Below, one piece after another: positions 48,164 through 59,984 of a stretch of DNA of 64,000 bases. Where the stretch lies: contig NC_044557.1 of NCBI RefSeq assembly GCF_007565055.1, positions 69,902,095 through 69,966,094 of the forward strand, in the 5' to 3' direction. The notes under the pieces are model-generated. The model was given only the letters and a program-made list of their open reading frames with translations. It made no database searches and was not told where the DNA came from. Source of the stretch: Rhinopithecus roxellana. Taxonomy: Eukaryota; Chordata; Mammalia; Primates; Cercopithecidae. The first letter of the stretch is position 1. Each line of letters opens with the position of its first letter. A program made the translations under genes and the position numbers.

Positions 48164-48207
<44 letters not shown>
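47883..48207 (+). mobile_element. Young AluY of Old World monkey type, sense
   Basis: Body from 'ggccgggcgcggtggctcaa' (47883) to a 43-base poly(A) tail (about 48165-48206). An imperfect TSD 'aaaaatacagactac' / 'aaaaatacaggttac' flanks it. The blocks 'ggctcaagcctgtaatccca', 'aaactagcctggtgaggtgg' and 'gagatctggccactgcactc' are the states I associate with cercopithecid AluY (AluYRa-like) and not with human AluY. Confidence 0.92.
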
Positions 48208-48210
<3 letters not shown>

Positions 48211-49364
48211 GGTTACATCATGAACTACTGCATCATGTGTTTTCTGTGAGTTTTTTCCCTGCTTTTCTTTGTTGACTTGCTGGTCTCCCTAAAGTCATTT
48301 CCCCCTACCTAAGCCCACATAGCAATAGAAACAAAAATTTAAAAGGTGTCATTAGCATAAATGAGTAATAGATTAAATGTAAATTTTCAGAGGTAGATTT
48401 TTCTTCCCAAAGACTGAATAAAACTGGAGCTGGAGAAAAGATGAAGAAAAAAGTTTTTCTTTGCTTGGGAAAAAGGAATGAAGGCAGTGGAGATCTGAAA
48501 GTGGAAAGAGGATAAAGGACCTTCTCTCTGAAAGATCATGAAAAAACTGGAAAGGATTTAGTGCCAAGTCTAAACTCTGGAACCTGTACAACCTACAGGA
48601 TTTAAAGGTGGAAGTAGAGAAGTGGAGACAGAATGCTTTGTGTGGATGAGAATCTGAAGGAAGAACCTGACTTCTGGACAAAGTATAGAACAGAATAGAA
48701 CAATTAAGGAAACAAATTTTGTATAACCTGGGTAAATAGTGGCCACACTGCCACTGTTGATGAAAAGACTTAGCCTTTTCACTCAAGCTCTAGAACTGTG
48801 TCAAGTGTAGTCTGTGGACAGCTGCCCATCCATGGTTTGTTACTGGTTCAGGATAACATAAGGGACTTGTGCCAGATGTAAATCAACAACATCAATAAGC
48901 ACATTCCTTACCTGAGCAAAGTCTTTTTTTGAAAGAAAGATTTTCTCAATGAAGGGAGCATTTATATTCAGGTGCAAACTTCTTCTCACATCCGTACCAG
49001 TAACAGACAACTTAGAAATCTGCTACATTTGATTAGCACAAGTCTAGAAAACCATTGATTTTGCTGGGTACCTTCTTTCTAGATTCTACTTGGAACGTTG
49101 CCATTGATTGCCCAAGCAATTTTTCTTTGTCTATGTCTCTTTTATTGCTAATCAACCTGCATTTATGATTGGCATATCTCTCTTCAGAAATCTTATACTG
49201 AATCAGGTTGTACCATAAATACTGGTTTTTTATTTAATATTGTGCTGTGCTTTTTTTTGTTCCAATACACTATGTATTGATTTTATGGTTTAACTGCTTG
49301 AATGTAAACTTTCTCTATGATCAAGTGTTTAAATAATAAAATGTGTGTATGTACACATAGGGAG
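48208..49364 (+). other. Intergenic stretch with no recognised feature
   Basis: No gene or repeat family recognised. The antisense open frame at 48373-48786 lacks a recognisable domain. Confidence 0.45.
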
Positions 49365-49739
49365 GTGTTATTAGTCCACTTTCACACTGCTCTAAAGAAA
49401 TCCTCAATACTGGGCAATTTATAAAGGAAGGGGTTTAATTGATTTACAGTTCTGCCTTGCCGGGGAGGCCTCAGTAAACTTATCATCATGGCGGAAGGGT
49501 ATGCAGACAAGCCTACATGGCGGCTGGTGAGAGAGAGTACATGTGAAGGAGGAACTGTCAAACACTTATAAAACCATCAGATCTCATGAGATCTCACTTG
49601 CTATCACTAGAACAGCATGAGAGAAACCACCCCCACAATCCAGTCACCTCTCACCAGGTCCCTCTCTTGAAATGTGGCAATTATGGGGATTATAATTTCA
49701 GATGAGATTTGGGTGGGAACATAGAGTGGAACCATATCA
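49365..49739 (-). mobile_element. MST/THE1-type MaLR LTR, antisense
   Basis: Starts 'tgttattagtccactttcac', includes 'gggcaatttataaaggaagg', 'ttataaaaccatcagatctc', 'gggattataatttcagatga', and ends 'gaaccatatca'. Flanking 5-mers GGAGG and GCAGG agree at 4 of 5 as a possible target duplication. Confidence 0.88.
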
Positions 49740-49964
49740 GCAGGTAACTCCAATATTCTATTTACACAGGGCTAATTCAGTTACTTATTTAGTAAATCTT
49801 AATAACTGTATACATTTAATGACTTTTTTCCCCAAAATAAGGGCATTTAGCAACAGATGAGTTATCTTATCCCATTCTAAAATTCTATCCAAAGTTATAT
49901 GATTAATGAAAACCAAAACTAGTAATAAAAAGTTAAAGTAAAGCATAAGGTACATTTTACAGTG

Positions 49965-50377
49965 CGATATGGTTTGGATGTGTCCCCCTGAAAATCTCAT
50001 GTTGAAATGTGACCCTCAGTGTTGAAGGTGGGACCTAGTGGAAGATGTTGGATCATGGGGGTGGATCCCTCGTGAATAGCTTAGCACCATCCCCTTGATG
50101 CTGAGTGAGTTCTCACTCTGAGTTCAAGCAGGATCTGGTTGTTTAAAAAAGTGTGGCACCTCCCCACTCTCTCTCTTGCCTACTCACCATGTGATACACC
50201 TACTCCTCCTTTGCCTTATGCCATGGCTGTAAGCTTTCTGAGGCCCTTACCAGGAACAAATGCCAGTACCATGCTTCCTGTACAGCCTGCAGAACTGTGA
50301 GCCAAAATAAACCTATTTTCTTTATAAATTACTCAGCTTCAGTCATTTCTTCATAACAATACAAATGGCCTAACAAA
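49965..50377 (+). mobile_element. MST-type MaLR LTR, sense
   Basis: 'gatatggtttggatgtgtcc', 'gttggatcatgggggtggat', 'gtgagttctcactctgagtt', 'cagcctgcagaactgtgagc', 'ctattttctttataaattac', end 'aaatggcctaaca'. Complete solo LTR in sense orientation, 225 bp after an antisense one. Confidence 0.88.
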
Positions 50378-51394
50378 GGTACACGCAACTGTACTCTTTT
50401 TTGGGTGGTGACAGAAAAAGCAAGCCTTTCTAATATATATTTTTAAAAAAATCCTACATAGCTCTGAAAATAAAAGACAGAAAGGAAGAGGGAACAAATT
50501 CTATCTTGCTGAATACAATTTGATCTTAAAAGATTGTTTATACTCTAATTAAAGGGATTGGCAACAATGACTTTTGTATCCCAAGGAATCAAAGTAAATT
50601 TAGACTTTAGCTCTGCCAGGTGGTCTATATAGAAAAAGACTTGAGCACGTTTGACTGGAATTTTGTTGACGTTGAGAAAGTTTGTCATAAAAAGTCGCCA
50701 TGTACTGTGATAGCATAAGTCATTACATTTAAAGCAGGCAAAATGAAATGTTTACAAGTTAGGGAAAATTTGATTTTGAAACTTTTTTCGTAATACTAAA
50801 AGTATGGAATTTATACCTTTTCTAGATTTTTCTATGAGACTTTTCCCCCTTAGATCTTGGTACGATTGTCATTAATCTTTATTCTTCATTTTCATCTATT
50901 GATTGTGAGTCTTTTCAAATTTTCTGTTCCTAATGCTATAATTTATTTTGCACTAATTCAGTTTCACATACATGCCTCTCTAAGTCTCAAGTTCATTATC
51001 TGTAATTCTATGATGTTGAGGACATTTACCATACCTTTGTAAAAAGATTTATGAGATACTTTGTATAAATTTTGTTACCCAAAATATGGTAAGATTTTAT
51101 TAAATCTTAGTTATTACTGCTGTACTACTGAGACTAAGAGACTAAGCTCATATTAATATTCTTAGAATTATTGTGTATATAGTGTATCTATCTATCTATA
51201 TCTATATATATATACATACTATAAAGCAGCTTTGGTCTTGACTCTCTCCTTTAAGAGTGCCATAGATTTGACTCCCAAAACACTTAAACATAGTCATCGT
51301 GACAGAGATATTTATTATACCTAGACTTTCCATATGCTCCTTGACATTTTCTTGAAATGCTTTCCTCTGGAATAAAATTTAACTATGACACTGC
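50378..51394 (+). other. Intergenic stretch with no recognised feature
   Basis: AT-rich. A short (TATC)n/(TA)n microsatellite lies at about 51180-51222. Confidence 0.45.
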
Positions 51395-51782
51395 CATAGT
51401 CCATTTTATGCTGCTATAACAAAATACCATAGACTGGGTAATTTAAGAAGAACAGAAATTCATTTCTCACAGTTCTGGAGGCTGGGAAGACTAACATCAA
51501 AGTGCCAGCAGCTGCATTGTCTAGTGAGGGTTCTGTCTCTACTTCCAAGATGATGCCTCAAGCATTGTGTTCTCAAGAGGGAGAAATGCTGTCTCCTCAC
51601 ATGGCAGAAGGCAGAAGGACAAAAAGGGTTAATTCTTGGAGCCCTTCTCTAAGGGCACTTAAGCTCATTCCGGAGGGAGGAGCCCTCACAGCCTACTCAC
51701 TTCTTAAAAACTCCACCTCTTAATACTATCACATTGGGAAGATCAGAATTTTAAAGAAAGGGACACTTTCAAACCATAGCAT
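51395..51782 (-). mobile_element. MaLR LTR (MST/MLT1 class), antisense
   Basis: 'catagtccattttatgctgc', 'taccatagactgggtaattt', 'tttctcacagttctggaggc', 'cctcacatggcagaaggcag', 'ggagccctcacagcctactc'. The order is the reverse of a MaLR LTR; MLT1 versus MST not settled. Confidence 0.8.
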
Positions 51783-51999
51783 GCACCATATAGCCTATGG
51801 TTCTTTTGAAATTTAGACAATGGAAAAGGGTGTGAAGGACAGCCAAGCTCCAACTAGTATCAATATAGAAAACCCTAAATAGCTGGAAAATGTGGCTTTA
51901 TTCCACAGTTCAAATAAAGGCCATGCTGCCTGCTAGATGAAATAGGGTAATCCCTATTCATTAGCACCTTTAGAATAGTTACTAGTCACCTCTTCATAA

Positions 52000-52170
52000 A
52001 TGTTAGCAGTTTACATGCAATTTCTCATGAAATCCTCCTGAGCGCCACAAAAAGTAGATATCTTATTTTCCTCATTTTAGGGAGACATAATATGAGCTTT
52101 TAAAAAGATTAAATGACTTTTCCAACATTGGTATAACCAAGCAGTTGGGCTCTGGAGTCCAAGTGACAGG
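52000..52170 (-). repeat. MIR SINE remnant, antisense
   Basis: 'tttctcatgaaatcctcctg', 'atcttattttcctcatttta', 'gggctctggagtccaagtga' in reverse MIR order. Confidence 0.7.
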
Positions 52171-52314
52171 TGGGACACATGAGATTTGGGGCAATATTTT
52201 TATTTCTTGGAGTTTCAGGAATTACATCTCAGGGGGTTATTTCATTATTTAAATGAGGAAATGTATCATTTTTTTCTGTTGCATTGTCTTCAACTTTTTC
52301 ATGTAAATGTTTAG

Positions 52315-52555
52315 TTCATTTTTATTTTAATTTTAAAAAGAATTTAAATGTCAATATTTTGGGAGTACAGGTGGCTTTTTGTTACATGTATGAGTTATTT
52401 AGTGGTGACTTCTGAGATGTTAGTGCACCTGTGTCCCAAGCAGTGCATACTGTAACAAGTGTGTAGTCTTTTATCTGTAAGCCCCATCCCAACCTTCCCT
52501 CCAAGTCCCCAAAGTCCATTATATCACTCTGCATGTGTTGAATGAGGCAATGTAT
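52315..52555 (-). mobile_element. L1 3'-end fragment (L1PB/L1MA class), antisense
   Basis: 'ttgggagtacaggtggcttt', 'ttgttacatgtatgagttat', 'gtgtagtcttttatctgtaa', 'ccccaaagtccattatatca' are the reverse complement of an older primate L1 3' UTR. Severely 5'-truncated. Confidence 0.75.
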
Positions 52556-53134
52556 CCTAAATACTAGCCATTGTTACAAAACTAATGGATAGCAGGATAC
52601 AATTTTAACCTAGTCTTCTCAGTTTCTAAATCCTATTCTAAATGACTGAATACAAATCTCTCTTCATTTTTGTTTATAGCATGGTGCTGCATTCAGATTT
52701 ATTTTCAACCAGAAACCTAGAGCTTCCTGTCCAATACATCTTATAAAACTCGACACTGTCAGCATAAATATTGTTCTTTCTCATCTCTATTCAATGAGAA
52801 ATAGTATGATGAAAGTTATTCATTCATTGATAAACACATATTGAATATCTATTTTGTGGTGAACAGTAGACTAAATGCTAAACAGTAGACTAAAGGTTAC
52901 CAAGAGGAGCCTGGAATTTAGGAGACACAGACGTAACACTGGCAAATGTCAGGCAACAAGGCTAACACAATTTTTCAAAATCACTACAAACAGTTTTAAA
53001 CATCACTATAAACAATTTTATGGGAACCATTTAGAGTCTATTGAACAGCTAAATCAAACTTCAGAAGATGAGATAAAGAAAAAAATGTTCAGAATAAAAA
53101 AATATAGAAAAAATAAAGTGATTGGAAACTGAGC
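52556..53134 (+). other. Intergenic stretch before the nested L1
   Basis: No recognised repeat. A small local duplication 'aacagtagactaaa' occurs twice at about 52862-52893. Confidence 0.45.
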
Positions 53135-53165
53135 CAGACTGTACTTTATTATTATTATTATACTT

Positions 53166-53290
53166 TAAGTTCTAGGGTACACCGGGAGGTAGAGCTTTCA
53201 GTGAGCTGAGATCCAGCCACTGCACTCCAGCCTGGGCAACAGAGCGAGACTTTGTCTCAAAAAAAAAAAAAAAAAAAGTTCTAGGGTACA
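53166..53290 (+). mobile_element. 5'-truncated Alu fragment inserted in L1 3' UTR, with TSD
   Basis: About 95 bp of the right-arm 3' end of an Alu ('gagctgagatccagccactg' ... poly(A)) sits at 53182-53275. AAGTTCTAGGGTACA is present on each side (53167-53181 and 53276-53290). It therefore moved as its own insertion into the L1. Confidence 0.93.
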
Positions 53291-56030
53291 TGTGTACAAC
53301 ATGCTGGCTTGTTATATAGGTATACATGTGCCATGTTGGCTTGCTGCACGCATCAACTCATCATTTACATTAGGTATTTCTCCTAATGCTATCCCTCCCC
53401 CAGTCCCCGACCCCCTGATATGCCCCAGTGTGTGATGTTCCCTGCCCTGTGTCCCTGTGTTCTCATTGTTCAATTCCCACCTATGAGTGAGAACATGCGG
53501 TGTTTGGTTTTCTGTTCTTGTGTTAGTTTGCTGACAATGATGGTTTCCAGCTTCATCTATGTCCCTGCAAAGGACATGAACTTATCCCTTTCTAAGGCTG
53601 CATAGTATTCCATGGTGTATATGTGCCACATTTCTTAATCCAGTCTGTCACTGATGGACATTTGGGTTAGTTCCAAGTCTTTGTTATTGTGAATAGTACC
53701 GCAATAAACATACATGTGCATATGTCTTTATAGTAGCATAATTTATAATCCTTTGGGTATATACCCAGTAATGGGATGGCTGGGTCAAATGGTACTTCTA
53801 GTTCTAGATCCTTGAGGAATCGCCACACTGTCTTCCACAATGGTTGAACTAGTTTACTGTCCCACCAACAGTGTAAAAGTGTTCCTATTTCTCCACATCC
53901 TCTCCAGCATCTGTTGTTTCCTAACTTTTTAGTAATTGCCATTGTAACTGGTGTGAGATGGTATCTCATTGTGGTTTTGATTTGCATTTCTCTGATAGCC
54001 AGTGATGATGAGCATTTTTTCATGTGTCCGTTGGCTGCATAAATGTCTTCTTTTGAGAAGTGTCTCTTCATATCCTTTTCCCAGTTTTTAATGGAGTTGT
54101 TTTACTCTTGTAAATTTGTTTAAGCTCTTTGTAGATTCTGGATATTAGCCCTTTGTCAGATGGGCAGAGTGCAAAAATTTTCTCCCATTCTGTAGGTTGC
54201 CTGTTCACTCTGATGATAGTTTCTTTTGCTGTGCAGAAGCTCTTTATTTTAATTGGATCCCATTTGTCAATTTTGGATTTTGGTGCCATTGCTTTTGGTG
54301 TTTTAGTCATGAAGTATTTGCCCGTGCCTATGTCCTGAATGGTATTTCCTAGGTTTTCTTCTAGTGTTTTTATGGTTTTAGGTATTACATTTAAGTCTTT
54401 AATCCATCTTTAGTTAATTTTTGTAAGGTGTAAGGAAGGGATCCAGTTTCAGTTTTCTACATTTGGCTAGCCAGTTTTCCCAGGACCATTTATTAAATAG
54501 GCAATCCTTTCCCAATTGCTTGTTTTTGTCAGGTTTGTCAAAGATCAGATGGTTGTAGGTGTGTGGTGTTCCATTGGTCTATATATCTGTTTTGGTAGTT
54601 AATGTAGCCTTGTAGTATAGTTTGAAGTCAGGTAACATGATGCCTCCAGATTTGTTCTTTTTACTTAGGATTGTATTGCCAATGTGGGCTCTTTTTTGGT
54701 TCCATATGAACTTTAGAGTACTTTTTTCCAATTCTGTGAAGAAAGTCATTGGCAGCTTGATGGTGATGGCATTCAAATCTATAAATTACCTTGGGCAGTA
54801 TGGCCATTTTCGCGATATTGATTCTTCCTATCCATGAGCATGGAATGTTCTTCCATCTGTTTATGTCCTCTCTTATTTCATTGAGCAGTGGTTTGTAGTT
54901 CTCCTTGAAGAGGTCCTTCACATCCCTTGTAAGTTGGATTCCTACGTATTTTATTCTCTTTGTAACAATTGTGAATGGAAGTTTACTGATGACTTTGCTC
55001 TCTGTTTGTTATTGGTGTATAGAAATGCTTGATTTTTTCACATTGATTTTGTATCCTGAGATTTTGCTCAAGTTGCTTATCAGGTTAAGGAGATTTTGGG
55101 CTGAGATGATGGGGTTTTCTAAATATACAATCATGTCTTCTGCTAACAGGGACAATTTGACTTCCTCTTTTCCTAATTGAATACCCTTTATTTCTTTATT
55201 TTGCCTGATTGCCCTGGCCAGCACTTTCAATATTTTGTTGAATAGGAGTGGTGAGAGAGGGCATCCTTGTCCTGTGCCAGTTTTCAAAGGGAATTTTTCC
55301 AGTTTTTGCCCATTCATTATGATATTGACTGTGGGTTTGTCATAAATAGCTGTTATTATTTTGAGATACATTCCATCAATACCTAGTTTATTGAGAGTTT
55401 TTAGCACGAAGGGCTGTTGAATTTTGTCAAATGCCTTTTCTGCATCTATTGAGATAATCATGTTTTTTGTCATTGGTTCTGTTTATGTGATGCATTACGT
55501 TTATTGATTTGTGTACGTTGAACCAGCCTTGCATCCCTGGGATGAAGCCAACTTGATCATAGTGGGTAAGCTTTTTGATGTGCTGCTAAATTCGGTTTGC
55601 CAGTATTTTATTGAGGATTTTCACATCAATGTTCATCAGGGATATTGGTCTAAAATTCTCTTTTTTGTTGTTGTATCTCTGCCAGGCTTTCGTATCAAGA
55701 TGATCCTGGCCTCATAAAATGAGTTAGGGAGGATTCCCTCTTTTTCTATTGATTGGAATAGCTTCAGAAGGAATGGCACCAGCTCCTCTTTGTACCTCTG
55801 ATAGAATTCGACAGTTAAACTCTCTGGTCCTGGACTTTTTTTGGTTGGTAGGCTTTAATTATTGCCTCAATTTCAGAACCTGTTATTGGTTTATTCAGAG
55901 ATTCAATTTCTTCCTGCTTTAGTCTTGGGAGGGTGTGTGTGTCCAGGAATTTATCCATGTCTTCTAGATTTTCTAGCTTATTTGCATAGAGGTGTTTATA
56001 GTATTCTCTAATAGTAGTTTGTATTTTTTG

Positions 56031-56108
56031 TGGGATCGGTAGTGATATCCCCTTTATCATTTTTTATTGTGGGATCGGTGGTGATATCCCCTTTATCATT
56101 TTTTATTG
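56031..56108 (-). repeat. 39-bp tandem duplication inside L1 ORF2
   Basis: TGGGATCGGTAGTGATATCC and the following bases at 56031-56069 repeat at 56070-56108 with one difference (A to G). The period is a multiple of three. Confidence 0.92.
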
Positions 56109-56128
56109 CATCTATTTGATTCTTCTCT

Positions 56129-57309
56129 CTTTTTCATTTTATTTATTTATTTATTTATTTTTATTATACTTTAAGTTCTAGGGTACATGTGCATAACGTG
56201 CAGGTTTGTTACATATGTATACTTGTGCCATGTTGGTGTGCTGCACCCATCAACTCGTCAGCACCCATCAATTCATCATTTATATCATGTATAACTCCCC
56301 AATGCAATCCCTCTCCCCTCCCCCCTCCCCATGATAGGCCCCAGTGTGTGATGTTCCCCTTCCCGAGTCCAAGTGATCTCATTGTTCAGTTCCCACCTAT
56401 GAGTGAGAACATGCGGTGTTTGGTTTTCTCTTCTTGTGATAGTTTGCTAAGAATGATGGTTTCCAGCTGCATCCATGTCCCTACAAAGGATGCAAACTCA
56501 TCCATTTTTATGGCTGCATAGTATTCCACGGTGTATATGTGCCACATTTTCTTAATCCAGTCTGTCACAGATGGACATTTGGGTTGATTCCAAGTCTTTG
56601 CTACTGTGAATAGTGCCGCAATAAACATACGTGTGCATGTGTCTTTGTAGTAGAATAATTTATAATCCTTTGGGTATATACCCAGTAGTGGGATGGTTGA
56701 GTCATATGGTACATCTAGTTCTAGATCCTTGAGGAATTGCCATACTGTTTTCCATAATGGTTGAACTAGTTTACAATCCCACCAACAGTGTAAAAGTGTT
56801 CCTATTTCTCCACATCCTCTCCAACATCTGTTGTTTCCTGATTTTTTAATGATTGCCGTTACCCTAGAAGAAAATCTAGGTAGTACCATTCAGGACGTAG
56901 GCATGGGCAAGGACTTCATGTCTAAAACACCAAAAGCAATGGCAGCAAAAGCCAATATTGACAAATGGGATCTAATTAAACTAAAGAGCTTCTGCACAGC
57001 AAAAGAAACTACCATCAGAGTGAACAGGCAACCTACAGAATGGGAGAAAATTTTTGCAATCTACTCATCTGACAAAGGGCTAATATCCAGAATCTACAAA
57101 GAACTCAAACAAATATACAAGAAAAAAACAAACAACCCCATCAAAAAGTGGGCAAAGGGTATGAACAGACATTTCTCAAAAGAAGACATTCATACAGCCA
57201 ACAGACACATGAAAAAATGCTCATCATCACTCACCATCAGAGAAATGCAAATCAAAACCACAATGAGATACCATCTCACACCAGTTAGAACGGCAATCTT
57301 TTTCATTTT
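56129..57309 (-). mobile_element. Inner L1 with 5' inversion, inserted in the outer L1, with TSD
   Basis: CTTTTTCATTTT flanks the insert at 56129-56140 and 57298-57309. From 56141 to 56860 the element reads antisense (tail, 3' UTR, end of ORF2). From 56861 to 57297 it reads sense and carries the immediately upstream part of ORF2. The two parts meet in L1 order at AACGGCAATC, which is present on both sides of the inversion, a 10-bp overlap. This is the usual product of twin priming. Total about 1157 bp. Confidence 0.95.
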
Positions 57310-58333
57310 TATTAGTCTTGCTAGTGGTCTATCTATTTTGTTGATCTTTTCAAAAAACCAGTCCCTGGATTCGTCGATTTTTTTGAAGGGTTTTTTGTGT
57401 GTCAATCTTCTTCAGTTCTGCCCTGATCTTAGTTATTTCTTGCCTTCTGCTAGCTTTCCAATTTGTTTGCTCATGCTTCTGTAGTTCTTTAATTGTGATG
57501 TTAGGGTGTTGATTTTAGATCTTTCTTGCTTTCTCTTATGGGCATTTAGTGCTATCAATTTCCCTTGACACACTGCTTTAAATGGGTCCCAGAGATTCTG
57601 GTACACTGTGTCTTTGTTCTCATTGGTTTCAAAGAGCATCTTTATTTCTGCCTTCATTTCGTTATTTACCCAGTAGTCATTCAGGAGCAGGTTGTTCAGT
57701 TTCCATGTAGTTGTGCGGTTTTCAGTGAGTTTCTTAACCCTGGATTCTGATTTGATTGCACTGTGGTCTGAGAGACAGTTTGTTGTGATTTCTGTTCTTT
57801 TACATTTGCTGAGGAGTGCTTTACTTCCAATTATGTGGTAAATTTTAGAATAAGCGTTATGTGGTGCTGAGAAGAATGTATATTCTGTTGATTTGGGGTG
57901 GAGAGTTCTGTAGATGTCTATTAGGTCTGCTTGGTGCAGAGCTGAGTACAAATCCTGGATATCCTTGTTAATCTTCTGTCTCATTAATCTGTCTAATATT
58001 GACAGTGGGGGTGTTAGTCTCCCATTATTATTGTGTGGGAGTCTAAGTCTCTTTGTAGGTCTCTAAGGACTTGCTTATGAATCTGGTGCTCCTGTATTGG
58101 GTGCATATATATATTTAGGATAGTTAGCTCTTCCTGTTGAATTGATACCTTTACCATTATATAATGACCTTCTTTGTCTCTTTTGATCTTTATTGGTTTG
58201 AAGTCTGTTTTATCAGAGACTAGGATTGCAACCCCTGCCTTAGTATTGTTATGTGTGAATTGGATCCCGTCATTATGTTAGCTGGTTATTTTGTCCGTTA
58301 ATTGATGCAGTTTCTTCATAGCATTGATGGTCT

Positions 58334-59355
58334 TTACAATTTGGCATGTTTTTGCAGTGGCTGGTACCAGTTGTTCCTTTCCACGTTTAGAGCTTCCTTC
58401 AGGAGCTCTTGTAAGGCAGGCCTGGTGGTGACAAAATCTCTCAGCATTTGCTTGTCTGTAAAGGATTTTATTTCCCCTTCACTTATGAAGCTTAGTTTGG
58501 TTGTATATGAAATTCTGGGTTGAAAATTATTTTCTTTAAGAATGTTAAATACTGGCCCCCACTCTCTTCTGGCTTGTAGAATTTCTGCCGAGAGATCCAC
58601 TATTAGTCTGATGGGCTTCCCTTTGTGGGTAACCCAACTTTTCCGGCTGCCCTTAACATTTTTTCCTTCATTTCAACCTTGGTGAATCTGATAATTACGT
58701 GTCTTGGTGTTGCTCTTCTCAAGGAGTATCTTTGTGGTGTTCTCTACATTTTCTGAATTTGAATGTTGGCCTGCCTTGCTAGGTTGGGGAGGTTCTCCTG
58801 GATAATACCCTGAAGAATGTTTTCTAACTTGGTTTCATTCTCTCTGTAGCTTTCAGGTACACCAATCAAACGTAGATTTGGTCTTTTCACATAGTCCCAT
58901 ATGTCTTGGAAGCTTTGTTCATTTCTTTTTACTTCTTTTTCTCTAATCTTGTCTTCCGGCTTCATTTCATTAATTTGATCTTCAATCACTGATATCCTTT
59001 CTTCCACTTGATCGAATCAGCTATTGAAGCTTCTGCATGTGTCACAAAGTTCTCATGCTGTGGTTTTCAGCTCCACCAGGTAATTTAAGGTTTTCTCTAC
59101 TTTGTTTATTCCAGTTAGCCATTCGCCTAACCATTTTTCAAGGTTTTTAGCTTCCTTGCAATGGGTTAAAACATGCTCCTTTAGCTCAGAGAAGTTTGTT
59201 ATCACCGACCTTCTGAAACCTACTCTTGTCAAGTCATCAAACTCATTCTCCGTCCAGTTTTATTCTATTGCTGGTGAGGAGCTGCGACACTTTGGAGAAG
59301 AAGAGGCACTCTGGTTTTTGGAATTTTCAGTTTTCCTGCTCTGGTTTCTCCTTAT
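58334..59355 (-). pseudogene. L1 ORF1 remnant, antisense, start codon lost
   Basis: The stop is at 58334-58336. At the usual start, 59353-59355, the codon reads ATA on the minus strand where ATG is expected after the AAAG block. Several in-frame breaks occur in the coiled-coil region (about 59000-59300). The RRM/CTD half (58334-58600) is well preserved. Confidence 0.85.
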
Positions 59356-59984
59356 CTTTGTGGTTTTGTCTACCTTTGGTCTTTGATATTGGTGGGACCT
59401 ACAGATGGGGTTTTGGTGTGGATGTCCTTTTTGTTGATGTTGATGCTATTCCTTTTTGTTTGTTAGTTTTCCTTCTAACAGTCAGGCCCCTCAGCTGCAG
59501 GTCAGTTGGAGTTTGGTGGAGGTCCACTCCAGACCTGTTTGCCTGGGTATCACCAGCAGAGGCTGCAGAACAGCAACTATTGCTGTCTGATCATTCTTCT
59601 GGAAGCTTTGTCCCAGAGCGGCACCTGCCTGTATGAGGTGTCTGTCAGCCCCTACTGGGAGGTGTCTCCTAGTCGGGCTACACAGGGGTCAGGGACCCAC
59701 TTGAGGAGGCAGTCTGTCTGTTCTCAGAGCTCCAACACTGTGCTGGGAGAACCACTGCTCTCCTCACAGCTGTCAGGGACATTTAAGTCTGCAGAAGTTG
59801 AGCAGACTGTACTTTTATTCACTCATTTCTGGTCTCTCTACAAGAAGGATTAGACTCTCCTCAACCTTTTATGTCAGATTGGGTCATGTGACTTCAATTA
59901 GATGATAAAGTTTGAGCAATAAGGGACATTACTTTCAGTTAAAAGTTTTAAGAGATCTGCCCAAATCTTGCCATGCTCTTTTAC

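Larger units (their letters stand above)
53470..58273 (-). pseudogene. L1 ORF2 remnant, antisense, broken
   Basis: The final stop is at 53470-53472 and the ATG at 58271-58273. The frame is broken by many changes, a 39-bp tandem duplication (56031-56108) and the inner L1 (56141-57297). Endonuclease motifs lie in the part at 57433-58270 and RT sequence at 55009-55473, where the usual FADD motif has become AEDM-like (LLAEDMIVY), so the catalytic pair is damaged. Confidence 0.88.
53135..59815 (-). mobile_element. Nearly complete L1 (L1PA lineage), antisense, hosting two later insertions
   Basis: The duplication CAGACTGTACTTT at 53135-53147 and 59803-59815 bounds the element. It starts with a (TTA)n tail in reverse and ends within the 5' UTR, so about the first few hundred bases of the 5' UTR are missing. 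Without the Alu fragment and the inner L1 it is about 5.4 kb. It contains reverse 3' UTR (to 53469), ORF2 remnant (53470-58273), inter-ORF sequence and ORF1 remnant (58334-59355). Confidence 0.94.

Noticed and set aside
59102..59853. Plus-strand open frames of 94-136 residues
   Set aside because: Antisense readings of L1 ORF1 and 5' UTR in the outer L1.
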